64,000 nucleotides of DNA, taken from Alphaproteobacteria bacterium. GTDB lineage: Bacteria > Pseudomonadota > Alphaproteobacteria > Reyranellales > Reyranellaceae. This document shows positions 6,750 to 15,900 of this stretch, piece after piece (position 1 is the first letter of the stretch; each line of letters starts with the position of its first letter). The notes below the pieces were generated by a model. The model saw only the letters and a program-made list of their open reading frames with translations, was not told where the DNA came from and searched no databases. Both the position numbers and the translations under genes were made by a program. The stretch is taken from the NCBI GenBank assembly GCA_016869975.1, contig VGCZ01000024.1, forward strand, positions 1 through 64,000, in the 5' to 3' direction.

Positions 6750-8852
6750 TCAGGCTCGCTTCAACCACACCGCCGTGTCGTGGAACACCGCGCCGCCGTT
6801 GGGCCAACCGGGATCGGCCGACGTGATGGCGTTGATGCCGATCTTCCGTTCGAAGTGCTTGTTGGGCCAGATGCCCTCGACGATCACCACGCCGCGCTGC
6901 TGGCCATCCTGCGGCTTGGCGTGGACCAGCACCTCGCCACGCTCGTTGCCGAGGATCACCTTGTCGCCGGACTTCACGCCCAACGCGGCGCAATCCTCGG
7001 GATGGATCAGCGCCGTCGGCCGCTTCTCGCGGCTGAGCGAGCCCGGAGTCTCGGTGAAGGTCGAGTTGAGGAAGGTGCGCGCGGGTGCCGCCACCAAACG
7101 GAAAGGTTTCTCCGGGGTCGCGTTGTCGATCACGTCCATGTGGTCGGGCAGATCGGGCATATCCTGCCAGCGACCGCCGAACCTCTTCCAGTCGGGCCGG
7201 AAGTGGAACTTCTTGTCGGGAGTCTCGAAGCCATCGAGGAAGTGACCCGTCTCGAACGGCTTGACGAAATCCTGGCCGCCTTTCTGGAAGTTTGTCTCGG
7301 CGTCCCACATGCCCGAGACCTTCAAGGTCTCGTCCATGATCTCCCACGCCGTCATGTCGAAGCCGCGATGCTCGGCACCCAGACGCTTGGCCAGCTCGCA
7401 GATCACATAGTGGTTCTCGCGACTCTCGGCATAGGGCTCGATGACCTTCTTGGTCACCTGGAAGTAGGTGTGACCCGAGGCGGTGTAGAAATCGTCGTGC
7501 TCGAGGAAGGTCGTCGCCGGCAGCACGATGTCGGCGAAGGCCGCCGTCTCGGTCGGGAACTGCTCGTGCACGCAAAGGAACAGGTCCTCGCGCGACAGGC
7601 CCTTGTGCACGAGATGCAGCTCCGGACAGACCATCGCCGGGTTGGTGTTCTGGATCAGCATCGCCGTCACCGGCGGCCCGCCGTTCAGCGCCCCGGGATC
7701 GTTGGTCAGGATCGGGCCGAGACGCGACTGGTCGAGCTCGCGCAGCGACATGTCGATATGGTCGTTGCCCTCGATCAGCGTGCGGTTGAGCGGATACATC
7801 TGCGTGTGGCCATAGAGCGCACCGCCGCCGAGCTGCGACCAAGCGCCGGTCACCGTCGGCAGGCAGGTCACCGCGTGCATGTTGGCCGCCCCGTTGCGTG
7901 ACCGGCTGAAGCCGTGGTGGCAACGGATATAGGTCTTCTTGGTCGAGCCGTAGAGCCGCGCGAACGCCACGATCTGCGCCACCGGGATGCCGGTGATCTT
8001 CTCGGCCCACTCGGGCGTGCGCGTCGCGACGTGTTTCGCCAGATCGTCAGGGCAATCGGCGTACTGGCGCAGGTAGTCCCAGTCGGCGAAGCCCTCCTTG
8101 AACAGCACATGCATCACCGCCACCGCCAGCGCGCCGTCGGTACCGGGACGCACGGCCAGGTGCATGTTGGCCTTCTCGGCCGTGCCGGTGCGGTAGGGAT
8201 CGACCACCACCAGCTTGGCGCCGCGCTTCTTGGCGGTCATGGCGTGATGCATAACGTTGACCTGGGTGTTCACCGGGTTGCCGCCCCAGATCACCACCAC
8301 GTCGGAGTGCTCGTCGACCTCGCGCATGTCGACGCCCCGCTTGAAGCCAGTGCCGGCTACCCAGCCGGTGTCGGCGAGCGTCACGCAGATGGTCGAGAAC
8401 CAGCGCGAGTACTTCATCACGTGGCGCAGGCGGTTGATGCCGTCGCGCTGCACCAGGCCCATGGTGCCGGCGTAGTAGTACGGCCACACCGTCTCGCCAC
8501 CGTGCTTCGCCGCCTTGGCGATGAACTGCTCGGCGACGGTGTCGAGCGCCTCCTCCCAGGAGATGCGCGCGAACTGGCCGGAGCCCTTGGGCCCGACCCG
8601 CTTCATCGGGTATTGAAGCCGATCGGGGTGATGAACCCGCTGGGCGTAGCGCGCGACCTTCTCGCAGATCACGCCGGCGGTGTAGGTGTTGCGCCGGGAG
8701 CCATGCACGCGGCCGATGGTGTGGGCGTCGAGCCGCTCGACCTCCAGCGCGCAGGTGCTGGTGCAGTCGTGCGGGCAGACCGAATCGACCAGAACAGGCT
8801 TCTGCTTGGCCGCGGCGGTCTTGCCGGGCCGGGCGCTTCCATCAGGGGCCAT
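6750..8852 (-). CDS. molybdopterin-dependent oxidoreductase, DMSO-reductase family
   Basis: About 700 residues from the ATG at 8852 (MAPDGSARPG). The N-terminal Fe-S domain has Cys26, Cys30, Cys34 and Cys63 in the pattern Cx3Cx3Cx28C, with an MGD-dependent catalytic core (VVIWGGNPVNTQ, VVVDPYRTGTAEKA, VRPGTDGALAVA) and a C-terminal molydopterin dinucleotide-binding beta-barrel (LNSTFTET, IHPEDCAALGVKSGD, GNERGEV). No twin-arginine signal is present, so it is probably cytoplasmic. It lacks neighbouring Fe-S or membrane subunits. The substrate is unknown; thiosulfate/polysulfide-reductase-like and BisC-like members are possible. Downstream is the VOC gene. Confidence 0.88.
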   Translation of the reverse strand: MAPDGSARPGKTAAAKQKPVLVDSVCPHDCTSTCALEVERLDAHTIGRVHGSRRNTYTAGVICEKVARYAQRVHHPDRLQYPMKRVGPKGSGQFARISWEEALDTVAEQFIAKAAKHGGETVWPYYYAGTMGLVQRDGINRLRHVMKYSRWFSTICVTLADTGWVAGTGFKRGVDMREVDEHSDVVVIWGGNPVNTQVNVMHHAMTAKKRGAKLVVVDPYRTGTAEKANMHLAVRPGTDGALAVAVMHVLFKEGFADWDYLRQYADCPDDLAKHVATRTPEWAEKITGIPVAQIVAFARLYGSTKKTYIRCHHGFSRSRNGAANMHAVTCLPTVTGAWSQLGGGALYGHTQMYPLNRTLIEGNDHIDMSLRELDQSRLGPILTNDPGALNGGPPVTAMLIQNTNPAMVCPELHLVHKGLSREDLFLCVHEQFPTETAAFADIVLPATTFLEHDDFYTASGHTYFQVTKKVIEPYAESRENHYVICELAKRLGAEHRGFDMTAWEIMDETLKVSGMWDAETNFQKGGQDFVKPFETGHFLDGFETPDKKFHFRPDWKRFGGRWQDMPDLPDHMDVIDNATPEKPFRLVAAPARTFLNSTFTETPGSLSREKRPTALIHPEDCAALGVKSGDKVILGNERGEVLVHAKPQDGQQRGVVIVEGIWPNKHFERKIGINAITSADPGWPNGGAVFHDTAVWLKRA

Positions 8853-8939
8853 GGAGATAGACGCTCCGCGATAAAGTCGCCCATCATACCGGCGGGCGAC
8901 CATCGGACAAAGCACCCAGTCCAAGAGGGGACAATCGTA

Positions 8940-10337
8940 TTGTCATCGACCGAGACATCAGCCGACAGCGACCCCCAGGTCGCGCGCCGGGCGCTTGCCG
9001 GTGACGCACCCGCCCTGCGCGACCTGGTGCGCTCGGCCTACGCCAAGTGGGCGCCGCTGATCGGCCGCGAGCCCAAGCCGATGACCGCCGACTACGACAA
9101 GGCGGTACGTGAGCACCTGGTGTTCGTGGTCGAGGCGCCCGGCCGACTCGACGCGGCGATCGAGCTGATCCCGGCGGCCGACCATTTGCTGGTCGAGAAC
9201 GTCGCGGTGGCGCCGGCGGCGCAGGGGCGCGGCCTCGGCACGCAACTCATGGACGTCGCCGAGCGGGTCGCGCGCGATCTCGGGCTCCGCGAGTTGCGCC
9301 TCTACACCAACGCCCGGTTCGCTGAGAACATCGCGCTGTACGAGAAGCTGGGCTACGCCATCACCGAGCGCGCCGCGATTCCCACCGGCGGCGAGGTCGT
9401 CTGGATGCGCAAGCAGCTCGACGGCGCCGTGGCGAGCCCACCGGTATTGCCCGAGTCGTTGCGCATGCCGGTCTGGCGCGACGCGCCGGTACCGCTCAGC
9501 CGTGTCGTCTACTACCGCACCGTCTGGGCGGTGCTGGCGCTGATCGTCGGCGTCGGCAGCATATCGCTCGCGGTGTCGGCGGGCGGCCCGATCACCATCG
9601 CCCATATCGCCATCCCCGGCGTGCTGTGCGCGCTGGGCGTCGGCTTCGCGCTCTGGCAGCTCTGGCTGATCGCCGCCGCCGCGCGCCGCATCGCCAACAG
9701 CGGCAATCCCCGGTCGAGCGGTCTCGCCTTCTCCAGCACGATCCTGGGCGCACTGACCATCGCCGGCGTGCTGCACGGCAAGGCCGTGCCGCAGCTCACG
9801 GAGATGTGGGAGATCTATCGCGGCGATCAGCGGCTCAGCGATCTGCGGATCGTCGTCGGCACCGACGGCCGAACCATGGTCCTCGACGGCTCGCTGGGCA
9901 TGAACGCCGCAGCCGACGTCCGGCGCGCGCTCGACGCCCATCCCGATGTGCGCGTGATCGTCTTGGAGGGACCGGGCGGACGCATGGGGCCGGCCTACGA
10001 GATCTTCCAGCTGATCCGCGATCGCGGCCTCAACACGCGGGTCGAGCGCGAATGCGACTCGGCCTGCACGGTCATGTTCCTGGGCGGCGCCGAGCGCAGT
10101 CTCGGCTTCTACGGCCGCCTCGGCTTCCACCAGGTCGGCTTCCCGGGCATGAGCCGCGGCGACATGGTCGACGCCAACCGCCAGCTCGAGCGTTTCCTGA
10201 TCTTCGACGCCAAGCTCGACCGCGACTTCGCGCGTAAGGTGATCGACACACCGCATGATGCGATCTGGTCGCCGACGCCGGAGGAGCTGAAGGCGGCCGG
10301 TGTCATTCATCGCGGCGGCGCGCCGGGGCGCAAATAG
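8940..10337 (+). CDS. GNAT acetyltransferase fused to 3-TM ClpP-like protein
   Basis: 465 residues from a TTG at 8940 with AAGAGGGG nine bases upstream. Residues 1 to about 165 are a GNAT domain (acetyl-CoA loop VAPAAQGRGLGTQLMD about residues 88-103, then YEKLGYAI). Residues from about 174 begin MPVWRDAPVPL, followed by three hydrophobic helices and then a ClpP/crotonase-like domain of the COG3904 type. That domain has a CDSAC nucleophile motif (Ser374) and a GFH motif (His397). With three TM spans, the GNAT part would be cytoplasmic and the ClpP-like part periplasmic. The C-terminal two thirds are paralogous to the next gene, which starts 2 bp later. Confidence 0.85.
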   Translation: MSSTETSADSDPQVARRALAGDAPALRDLVRSAYAKWAPLIGREPKPMTADYDKAVREHLVFVVEAPGRLDAAIELIPAADHLLVENVAVAPAAQGRGLGTQLMDVAERVARDLGLRELRLYTNARFAENIALYEKLGYAITERAAIPTGGEVVWMRKQLDGAVASPPVLPESLRMPVWRDAPVPLSRVVYYRTVWAVLALIVGVGSISLAVSAGGPITIAHIAIPGVLCALGVGFALWQLWLIAAAARRIANSGNPRSSGLAFSSTILGALTIAGVLHGKAVPQLTEMWEIYRGDQRLSDLRIVVGTDGRTMVLDGSLGMNAAADVRRALDAHPDVRVIVLEGPGGRMGPAYEIFQLIRDRGLNTRVERECDSACTVMFLGGAERSLGFYGRLGFHQVGFPGMSRGDMVDANRQLERFLIFDAKLDRDFARKVIDTPHDAIWSPTPEELKAAGVIHRGGAPGRK

Positions 10338-10339
10338 GC

Positions 10340-11206
10340 ATGCTGGGCGTGCCGATCTGGCGCGACGCGCCGGTGCCGCTGGGCCGTGTCGTCAACCATC
10401 GCGTGGTGTGGGCGGCGCTGGCGATGATCGTGGGCTTGAACGCGATCTCCATCGCGATCTCCAAAGGCCGCGACCTCGGCGTCCTCCAGGTCATCATCCC
10501 CGCCGCGCTCTGCGCCGTCGCGTCCTTGTTCGCGCTGTGGCAACTCTGGCTGATCGTCGCCGCCGCGCGCCGCACGATTCGCGAGGGTGGCGGCCTGCGC
10601 TTCGCCGTCCTCTCCATCGCCGGCGCGGCGTTCGGCGCCGCCGCTATCGCCGGCATCCTGCACGAGAAGGCGGTGCCGCAGCTGGAAGAGTTGTGGGACA
10701 TCCACCACGGCGACGAGCGGCTGGGCGACCTCGGCATCGTCGTCACCGACGAGGGCCGCACCCTGATTCTCAATGGCCCGCTGGGCATCGGTGCCGCCGC
10801 GCAGGTCAAGACGGCGCTCGAGCGCAACGCCGGCCTGCGCACCGTCGTCGTGGCCGGTCCGGGCGGCCGCGTCGGGCCGGCCTACCAGATCGCAGGATTG
10901 ATCCGGACGCGCGGTCTCGATACGCGCGTCGAGCACCGATGCTACTCGGCCTGCACTGTGGTTTTCCTCGGCGGCGTGCGGCGCGGCGTCGGACCACGCG
11001 GCGCACTCGGCTTCCATCGGCTGAGCTTCCCCGGGATGGACGACGCAGAGCTCGCCGACGCCAATCGACAGCTGCGCGACTTCATGGTCTTCGCCGGCCA
11101 GGTCAGCGGCTCCTTCGTGCGCCGGGTGATGGAGACGCCATCGGAGTCGATCTGGATACCGACGCTCGAAGAACTGCTCGAGGCCGGTGTGATCCATCGG
11201 CGGTAA
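10340..11206 (+). CDS. 3-TM ClpP-like periplasmic protein, tandem paralogue
   Basis: 288 residues, collinear with residues from about 174 onward of the preceding fusion protein: PIWRDAPVPLGRVV versus PVWRDAPVPLSRVV, then three hydrophobic segments, then a COG3904-like domain. The putative nucleophile is Ser203 in CYSAC and the putative base is His226 in GFH. It starts 2 bp after the upstream stop, so the pair is almost certainly cotranscribed and arose by tandem duplication. Family knowledge: ClpP-fold proteins of this type are predicted to be periplasmic or membrane proteases with no assigned substrate. It lacks the acetyltransferase domain. Confidence 0.82.
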   Translation: MLGVPIWRDAPVPLGRVVNHRVVWAALAMIVGLNAISIAISKGRDLGVLQVIIPAALCAVASLFALWQLWLIVAAARRTIREGGGLRFAVLSIAGAAFGAAAIAGILHEKAVPQLEELWDIHHGDERLGDLGIVVTDEGRTLILNGPLGIGAAAQVKTALERNAGLRTVVVAGPGGRVGPAYQIAGLIRTRGLDTRVEHRCYSACTVVFLGGVRRGVGPRGALGFHRLSFPGMDDAELADANRQLRDFMVFAGQVSGSFVRRVMETPSESIWIPTLEELLEAGVIHRR

Positions 11207-11256
11207 CGCTACAGTCGGCAGGGACAGGACACGCAGCAGATGGACGCCCGATCGTG

Positions 11257-12891
11257 ATGATTCCACCAGGCCGCAGCTACGAGCAGGCGCAGGCCGAGTT
11301 CCGTTGGCCCAGGCCGGCTCGCTTCAACATCGCGCGCGCGGTGTGCGACCGTCATCCCGCCGCCGCGCTGGGCATGATCGTCGAGAACGCCGACGGCACC
11401 GTGCGCAACTGGACCTTCGGCGAGCTCGCGCGTGCCAGCGCCCGGCTGGCCAACGCGCTCAAGGCCCGCGGCGTAGCCAAGGGCGATCGCGTCGGCGTGT
11501 TCCTGTCGCAGAGCGCCGAGCTGGCGATCGGCCACCTCGCCTGCTACCGCATGGGCGCGATCGCCCTGCCGCTGTTCACGTTGTTCGGCGAGGAGGCCGT
11601 CGAGTACCGCGCCGCCAATGCCGGCGCCTGCGCCCTGCTCACCGACATGACGCAATTGCCCAAGGTGCTGGCGGTGCGCGAGCGGTTGCCCGACCTGAAG
11701 ACCATCATCGTCATCGGCGCCGGCAAGCACGCCGCCGCGTTCCTCGACTACGACACCTTGGTCGGCGCCACCTCCGACTCCTTCCCCGCGCTCGACACCG
11801 ACGCCGAGGACCCGGCGCTGCTGGTCTACACGTCGGGCACCACCGGCCAGCCCAAGGGCGCGCTGCATGCGCACCGCATGATGATCGGCGTGATTACGGC
11901 AGTGAACCAGTGGGCCGATTTCTGGCCGCGCGGCAACGAGGTGATGTGGACGCCGGCGGAATGGGCGTGGATCGCCGGGCTCTACGACGCGCTGTTCCCG
12001 GCCTGGTGGTACGGCACGCCCGTGCTGGCGCATCGCTTCGCCAAGTTCGATCCCGAGCGCGCCTTCCACATGCTCGACAAGCACCGCGTCGGCGTCGCCT
12101 TCATCCCGCCCACGGCGCTGAAGATGATGCGCCAGGTCGAGCGTCCGCGCGAGCGCTGGGGCTACGACGTGCGCTGCGTCTATACCGGCGGCGAGGCGAT
12201 GGGCGCGGAGCTGCTGCAATGGGGCCGCGACACGTTCGGCTCGACCATCTCCGAAGGCTACGGCCAGACCGAGATGAACCTGATGCTGCTGAACTCGCCC
12301 AACTGGTTCCCGGTCAAGCCCGGCTCCTGCGGCCGCGCCGCCATCGGCCGCAAGGTGGCGGTCGTCGACAGCCAGGGCCGCGTGTTGCCGCATGGCGAGG
12401 AAGGCCAGATCGCCGGCTGGCGGCACGATCCCGTGGTGATGCTGGAGTACTGGAAGAACCCCGAGGGCACGGCGAAGAAGTACGCTGGCGACTGGCTGCT
12501 CACCGGCGATCTCGGGCGCATGGACGAGCAAGGCTACGTCTTCTTCAAGAGCCGCGACGACGACGTGATCACATCAGGGGGCTATCGCATCGGCCCCGGC
12601 GAGATCGAGGAATGCCTGATCAAGCATCCGGCGGTGGCGATGGCCGGCGTCGTCGGCATCCCCGATCCGGTGCGGACCGAGATCGTCAAGGCGTTCGTTC
12701 AGTTACGGCCGGGCGTGAACGGCGACGACGCCCTGAAGCGCGACATTGCCGAGTACGTGAAGACAAGGCTGGCGGCGCACGAATACCCGCGCGAGGTCGA
12801 GTTCCTCGACACGCTGCCGTTGACCACGACGGGCAAGATCCTGCGCCGCGAGCTCAAGCGCATGGATGCGGAAAAGAAGGCAGGCCGCTGA
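11257..12891 (+). CDS. AMP-dependent acyl-CoA synthetase
   Basis: 544 residues from the ATG at 11257 (a GTG directly precedes it). It activates a carboxylic acid to acyl-AMP and then acyl-CoA. The P-loop is YTSGTTGQPKG from about residue 191. EGYGQTEMN, the TGDLGRMDEQGYV hinge region and the C-terminal Lys in TTTGKILRRELK are all present. The overall pattern resembles medium-chain/acetyl-CoA-synthetase-like enzymes; the substrate is not readable from sequence. It follows the ClpP-like gene by 50 bp on the same strand. Confidence 0.92.
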   Translation: MIPPGRSYEQAQAEFRWPRPARFNIARAVCDRHPAAALGMIVENADGTVRNWTFGELARASARLANALKARGVAKGDRVGVFLSQSAELAIGHLACYRMGAIALPLFTLFGEEAVEYRAANAGACALLTDMTQLPKVLAVRERLPDLKTIIVIGAGKHAAAFLDYDTLVGATSDSFPALDTDAEDPALLVYTSGTTGQPKGALHAHRMMIGVITAVNQWADFWPRGNEVMWTPAEWAWIAGLYDALFPAWWYGTPVLAHRFAKFDPERAFHMLDKHRVGVAFIPPTALKMMRQVERPRERWGYDVRCVYTGGEAMGAELLQWGRDTFGSTISEGYGQTEMNLMLLNSPNWFPVKPGSCGRAAIGRKVAVVDSQGRVLPHGEEGQIAGWRHDPVVMLEYWKNPEGTAKKYAGDWLLTGDLGRMDEQGYVFFKSRDDDVITSGGYRIGPGEIEECLIKHPAVAMAGVVGIPDPVRTEIVKAFVQLRPGVNGDDALKRDIAEYVKTRLAAHEYPREVEFLDTLPLTTTGKILRRELKRMDAEKKAGR

Positions 12892-12934
12892 GCGCGAAAT
12901 TACGTTCAGTAACTTGGTTACGACTGACCGCGCA

Positions 12935-14014
12935 CTACGCCGCGCGTTTCTTGCGCATGGCGCTGGAGTAGCGCGGGCAGATCTCCTCGGCGAAGCGCGT
13001 CATCATCTTCTGGCGCAGCACGATCGGCGTGCCCGGGGTGGCGCAGGACACCATGAAGTAGTTGAAGCCCAGCGCCGCCAGCTGGTCGATGCGCTTGCAG
13101 ATCGTCTCGACGCTGCCGACGAGGTTGGACTCGAGGAACGGTCCGAGTTCGTTGGGATTCGTGAGCTTGCGCAGGTTGGCGAACATGCGGCTGAAATCCT
13201 GGTACTCCGGGATGTCGGCCCAGGGGTTGGCGTCGGACTCGTAGTGATCGCACTGCAGCGCGAAGTACGGCGGGTAATAGCTCCGGCCGAGCGCGCGGGC
13301 TTCCTCGTCGGTATCGCCGATGAACATCTTCACCGAGATCGGCAGGATGGCGTCCTTGGCCTTCGCGCCCGCCTTGGCGCGCCAGCGCCCGAGGATGCGG
13401 CTCAGCATCTTGTCGGGGAAGGTCGAGAGGCAGATCGGCGCGACGCCCAGCTCGCCCATCACCTCGGCGCTGGCCGGGCTGCCGATCGCGCCATAGAAAT
13501 GGATCTTCTTGTCGATCGCCTCGGGTCGCAGGCGGATCGGCTTGTCGATCTTCCAGAAGCGACCGTCATGGGTGAAGGGCGCGCCCGAAAGTCCCTTCTC
13601 CATGATGCGATAACACTCGGCGAAACGCGCGCGGGCCTCGTTCATGTCGACGTTGTAGGCGTCGTACTCCATCTTCGCCGTGCCGCGGCCGATGCCCAGA
13701 TGCAGCGTGCCTCTGGTCATGCTGTTGAGCATGGCGATCTCTTCGGCCAGCCGCACCGGATGGTACCAGGGCAGCACGAGGACCGAGGTGCCAAGCGACA
13801 GATCGGGCAACGCCGCCGCGATATGCGCCATGAACAGCAGCGGGCTGGGCGTCGGGTAGTAGTCGCTGAAGTGATGCTCCAGCAGCCAGGCCGCGTCGTA
13901 GCCGAGCCGGTGGCCCAGCGCGCAATCCTCCATCACCTCGCGATAGAGCGCCTGGTCGGACTTGCGCACATCGCTGGCCGGCGCGGCCTGGAAGCCGAAG
14001 GCGATATCGGCCAT
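12935..14014 (-). CDS. LLM-class (luciferase-like) flavin-dependent oxidoreductase
   Basis: 359-residue TIM-barrel protein of the bacterial luciferase-like monooxygenase family: WLLEHHFSDYYPTPSPLLF, LGTSVLVLPWYHPVRLAEE and LHLGIGRGTAKMEYDAY are standard blocks. Such enzymes use reduced flavin (FMNH2 or F420) supplied by a partner reductase. No reductase is adjacent. A small unknown gene ends 3 bp before it on the same strand, suggesting translational coupling and a joint job. The convergent acyl-CoA synthetase ends 43 bp away. Confidence 0.9.
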   Translation of the reverse strand: MADIAFGFQAAPASDVRKSDQALYREVMEDCALGHRLGYDAAWLLEHHFSDYYPTPSPLLFMAHIAAALPDLSLGTSVLVLPWYHPVRLAEEIAMLNSMTRGTLHLGIGRGTAKMEYDAYNVDMNEARARFAECYRIMEKGLSGAPFTHDGRFWKIDKPIRLRPEAIDKKIHFYGAIGSPASAEVMGELGVAPICLSTFPDKMLSRILGRWRAKAGAKAKDAILPISVKMFIGDTDEEARALGRSYYPPYFALQCDHYESDANPWADIPEYQDFSRMFANLRKLTNPNELGPFLESNLVGSVETICKRIDQLAALGFNYFMVSCATPGTPIVLRQKMMTRFAEEICPRYSSAMRKKRAA

Positions 14015-14017
14015 CGC

Positions 14018-14428
14018 CTACAGCTTCTGCTCGAGCATGAGGCCGAGCTTGTCGCCGCGCAGCACGCGATCCTGCACGTTGGTGAACGGCAGGTGGTCGA
14101 GCGTCAGCACGCCGTCCTTCAGCACCGCCCAGCGGTCGGGATTCTTGTTGTTGGCCTCGTTCTGGATAACGATCTTCTTGATGCCGTCCTTGATCGCGGC
14201 TCGACCCATGTCGTCCTTGTTTATTCGGCCCAACCCCGCGACCAGCGGCTCGAAGTACATGTCCGGCCAGTGCGTGTTGTACTTGTCGGCTTCCTTGTCG
14301 AGCGCCAGCGTATCCCACTTGACCTCGACCGTGACAGGATAGCCGGCGGCCGCATGGACCTTCTTCAGGAGCGCCGGATAGTAACGCTCCTGGAACTCCG
14401 CCACCGCCCTTCGTTCAACCATCCCCAT
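14018..14428 (-). CDS. small conserved-looking protein upstream of the LLM oxidoreductase
   Basis: 136 residues from the ATG at 14428, which has AAGGAAGGGGG about seven bases upstream; a second in-frame ATG is at 14422. I do not recognise the family. It is soluble with mixed alpha/beta character: an N-terminal helix with FQERYYPALLKKVHAAAG, a Trp-rich middle (VKWDTLALDKEADKYNTHW), then DMYFEPLVAGLGRI. No signal peptide or known metal or nucleotide motif is visible. It sits 3 bp upstream of the luciferase-like gene, so a role as subunit or partner is a reasonable inference. Confidence 0.7.
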   Translation of the reverse strand: MGMVERRAVAEFQERYYPALLKKVHAAAGYPVTVEVKWDTLALDKEADKYNTHWPDMYFEPLVAGLGRINKDDMGRAAIKDGIKKIVIQNEANNKNPDRWAVLKDGVLTLDHLPFTNVQDRVLRGDKLGLMLEQKL

Positions 14429-14487
14429 GGGACGCCCCCTTCCTTGCGTTGCACCTACCCGAAGTAAAACGCCCCCGGCATGACCGG

Positions 14488-15900
14488 TCAATGACGCCAG
14501 ATTTCGATCCGCACGATCCAGGTGGTCAGGCTGGAGCCGGTCAGGCGATTCTTCAGACCGGCGTCGCGGTCGATGCCAAAGGTCTGCGCGACGATCGCGG
14601 TCCGCCCCGCCGTCGCGCGCGCGGCACCGTCGACCAGATAGTCGACGCGCCCGAAGGTCTGGTCGCGCACGACAACCACCGGCCGGCCGGCCGACTCACA
14701 GCCCTCGTCCACGCGCGTGCGACCGATGACGCACAGGCCGCGCTTGCGCAGGGCGTACTCGATCACCGGCTCCGACACATAGGCCATGGCACCGGCCGGG
14801 ACCTGCGTCAGGGTCCAGTCGATCGCCGCGTCATGGGGAATCGCGAGGTTGCGCTTGAACGGATGCTCGGTGCCGCGCAGCGTGAGCAGCACGCAGAGCG
14901 TCGGTACCACCGTCGCCAGCAGGAATAGCCAGCGCCCGACCGGCTCCAGCCGCCCGAGCGCCGCCGGCGCCAGCGCCAGCAGCGCGCAGAGCCAGGGCGC
15001 CACGAACAGCAGGCTGCGCGGCTGCGAGTTGCCGATCACGAGCAGCACGAGCGCCGCCAGCGCCGCCAGCAGCAGCGCGACGATCGCCAGATCGGGCGCT
15101 TGTCGCCAGCGCCTGAGGATCAGCCAGACCGCGCCGGCCATGACCACCCCGTACGGCGCGACGGCGGCTAGCCAGGATGGACCCAGCCGCCCGCCGGCGA
15201 AGAAGCCGTAGCCCAGCGACAGCAGCGTGCCGGCCGGGCCGGCATCGCGCAGTCCGGGGATCGCCTCGGCCACGCGCAAGAGCGCCAAGGCGCTGGGCAG
15301 CGCCATGACCGCGACGATCGCGAGGAAGGCGCCATCCTCGCGCCGGTCGAATCGGCGCCGCAAGACATAACGATGCAGGCCGAAGGCGGCGGCCGGCACC
15401 ACCGCCAGGAAGCTGGTCATGCCGGCCAGGCCCAGCAGCGCGCCGGCGCCGATCGATGGTCGGCCATCGAGCAGCACGCGGCGCAGGAACAGCGCCGTCA
15501 GCAACGCGAACAGCGGATACCAGCGCAGGCTGTCGCCAACGCCGAACAGCAGCGGGCAGGCGGCGAACAACGCGATCACCGTCCAGCGGCGCGCCTGGAC
15601 CTGGCGCAGCACGACATCGAGCACAGCGAGAAAGGCCAGCGCCGAGAACAGCATGGCGACGACGCGCAGGGCCGGCGGCCCGAGGCCAAACGCCGACAGC
15701 GCCGCGAACAGGGCTGTGGACAACGGCGGATGAATGTCGCCGCCGTCGAAGCCGGTGACGATGACCCGCCAGACGCCGAGCTCCTCGATGGCCAGCAGGG
15801 TATGGATCTCGTCGTCGAAGGGCGGGCGCAAATAGAGGCCGCCGGCCAGTCCGGCCAGCAGCACGGCCGCGAGGAAGCCCAGCGCCTCGCCGCGCCTCAC
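14488..15900 (-). CDS. GT39-like (ArnT/PMT-type) membrane glycosyltransferase
   Basis: 470 residues from a GTG at 15900 that overlaps the upstream DUF1489 stop (GTGA). It is a multi-pass membrane protein with an early periplasmic acidic motif DDEIHT and DIHPPLS, the D-E and D.HPPL signature of GT-C glycosyltransferases using polyprenyl-linked donors (GT39/GT83). The C-terminal soluble region follows roughly ten hydrophobic spans. It probably transfers a sugar from a lipid carrier on the periplasmic side; acceptor and donor are unknown. Confidence 0.8.
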   Translation of the reverse strand: MRRGEALGFLAAVLLAGLAGGLYLRPPFDDEIHTLLAIEELGVWRVIVTGFDGGDIHPPLSTALFAALSAFGLGPPALRVVAMLFSALAFLAVLDVVLRQVQARRWTVIALFAACPLLFGVGDSLRWYPLFALLTALFLRRVLLDGRPSIGAGALLGLAGMTSFLAVVPAAAFGLHRYVLRRRFDRREDGAFLAIVAVMALPSALALLRVAEAIPGLRDAGPAGTLLSLGYGFFAGGRLGPSWLAAVAPYGVVMAGAVWLILRRWRQAPDLAIVALLLAALAALVLLVIGNSQPRSLLFVAPWLCALLALAPAALGRLEPVGRWLFLLATVVPTLCVLLTLRGTEHPFKRNLAIPHDAAIDWTLTQVPAGAMAYVSEPVIEYALRKRGLCVIGRTRVDEGCESAGRPVVVVRDQTFGRVDYLVDGAARATAGRTAIVAQTFGIDRDAGLKNRLTGSSLTTWIVRIEIWRH

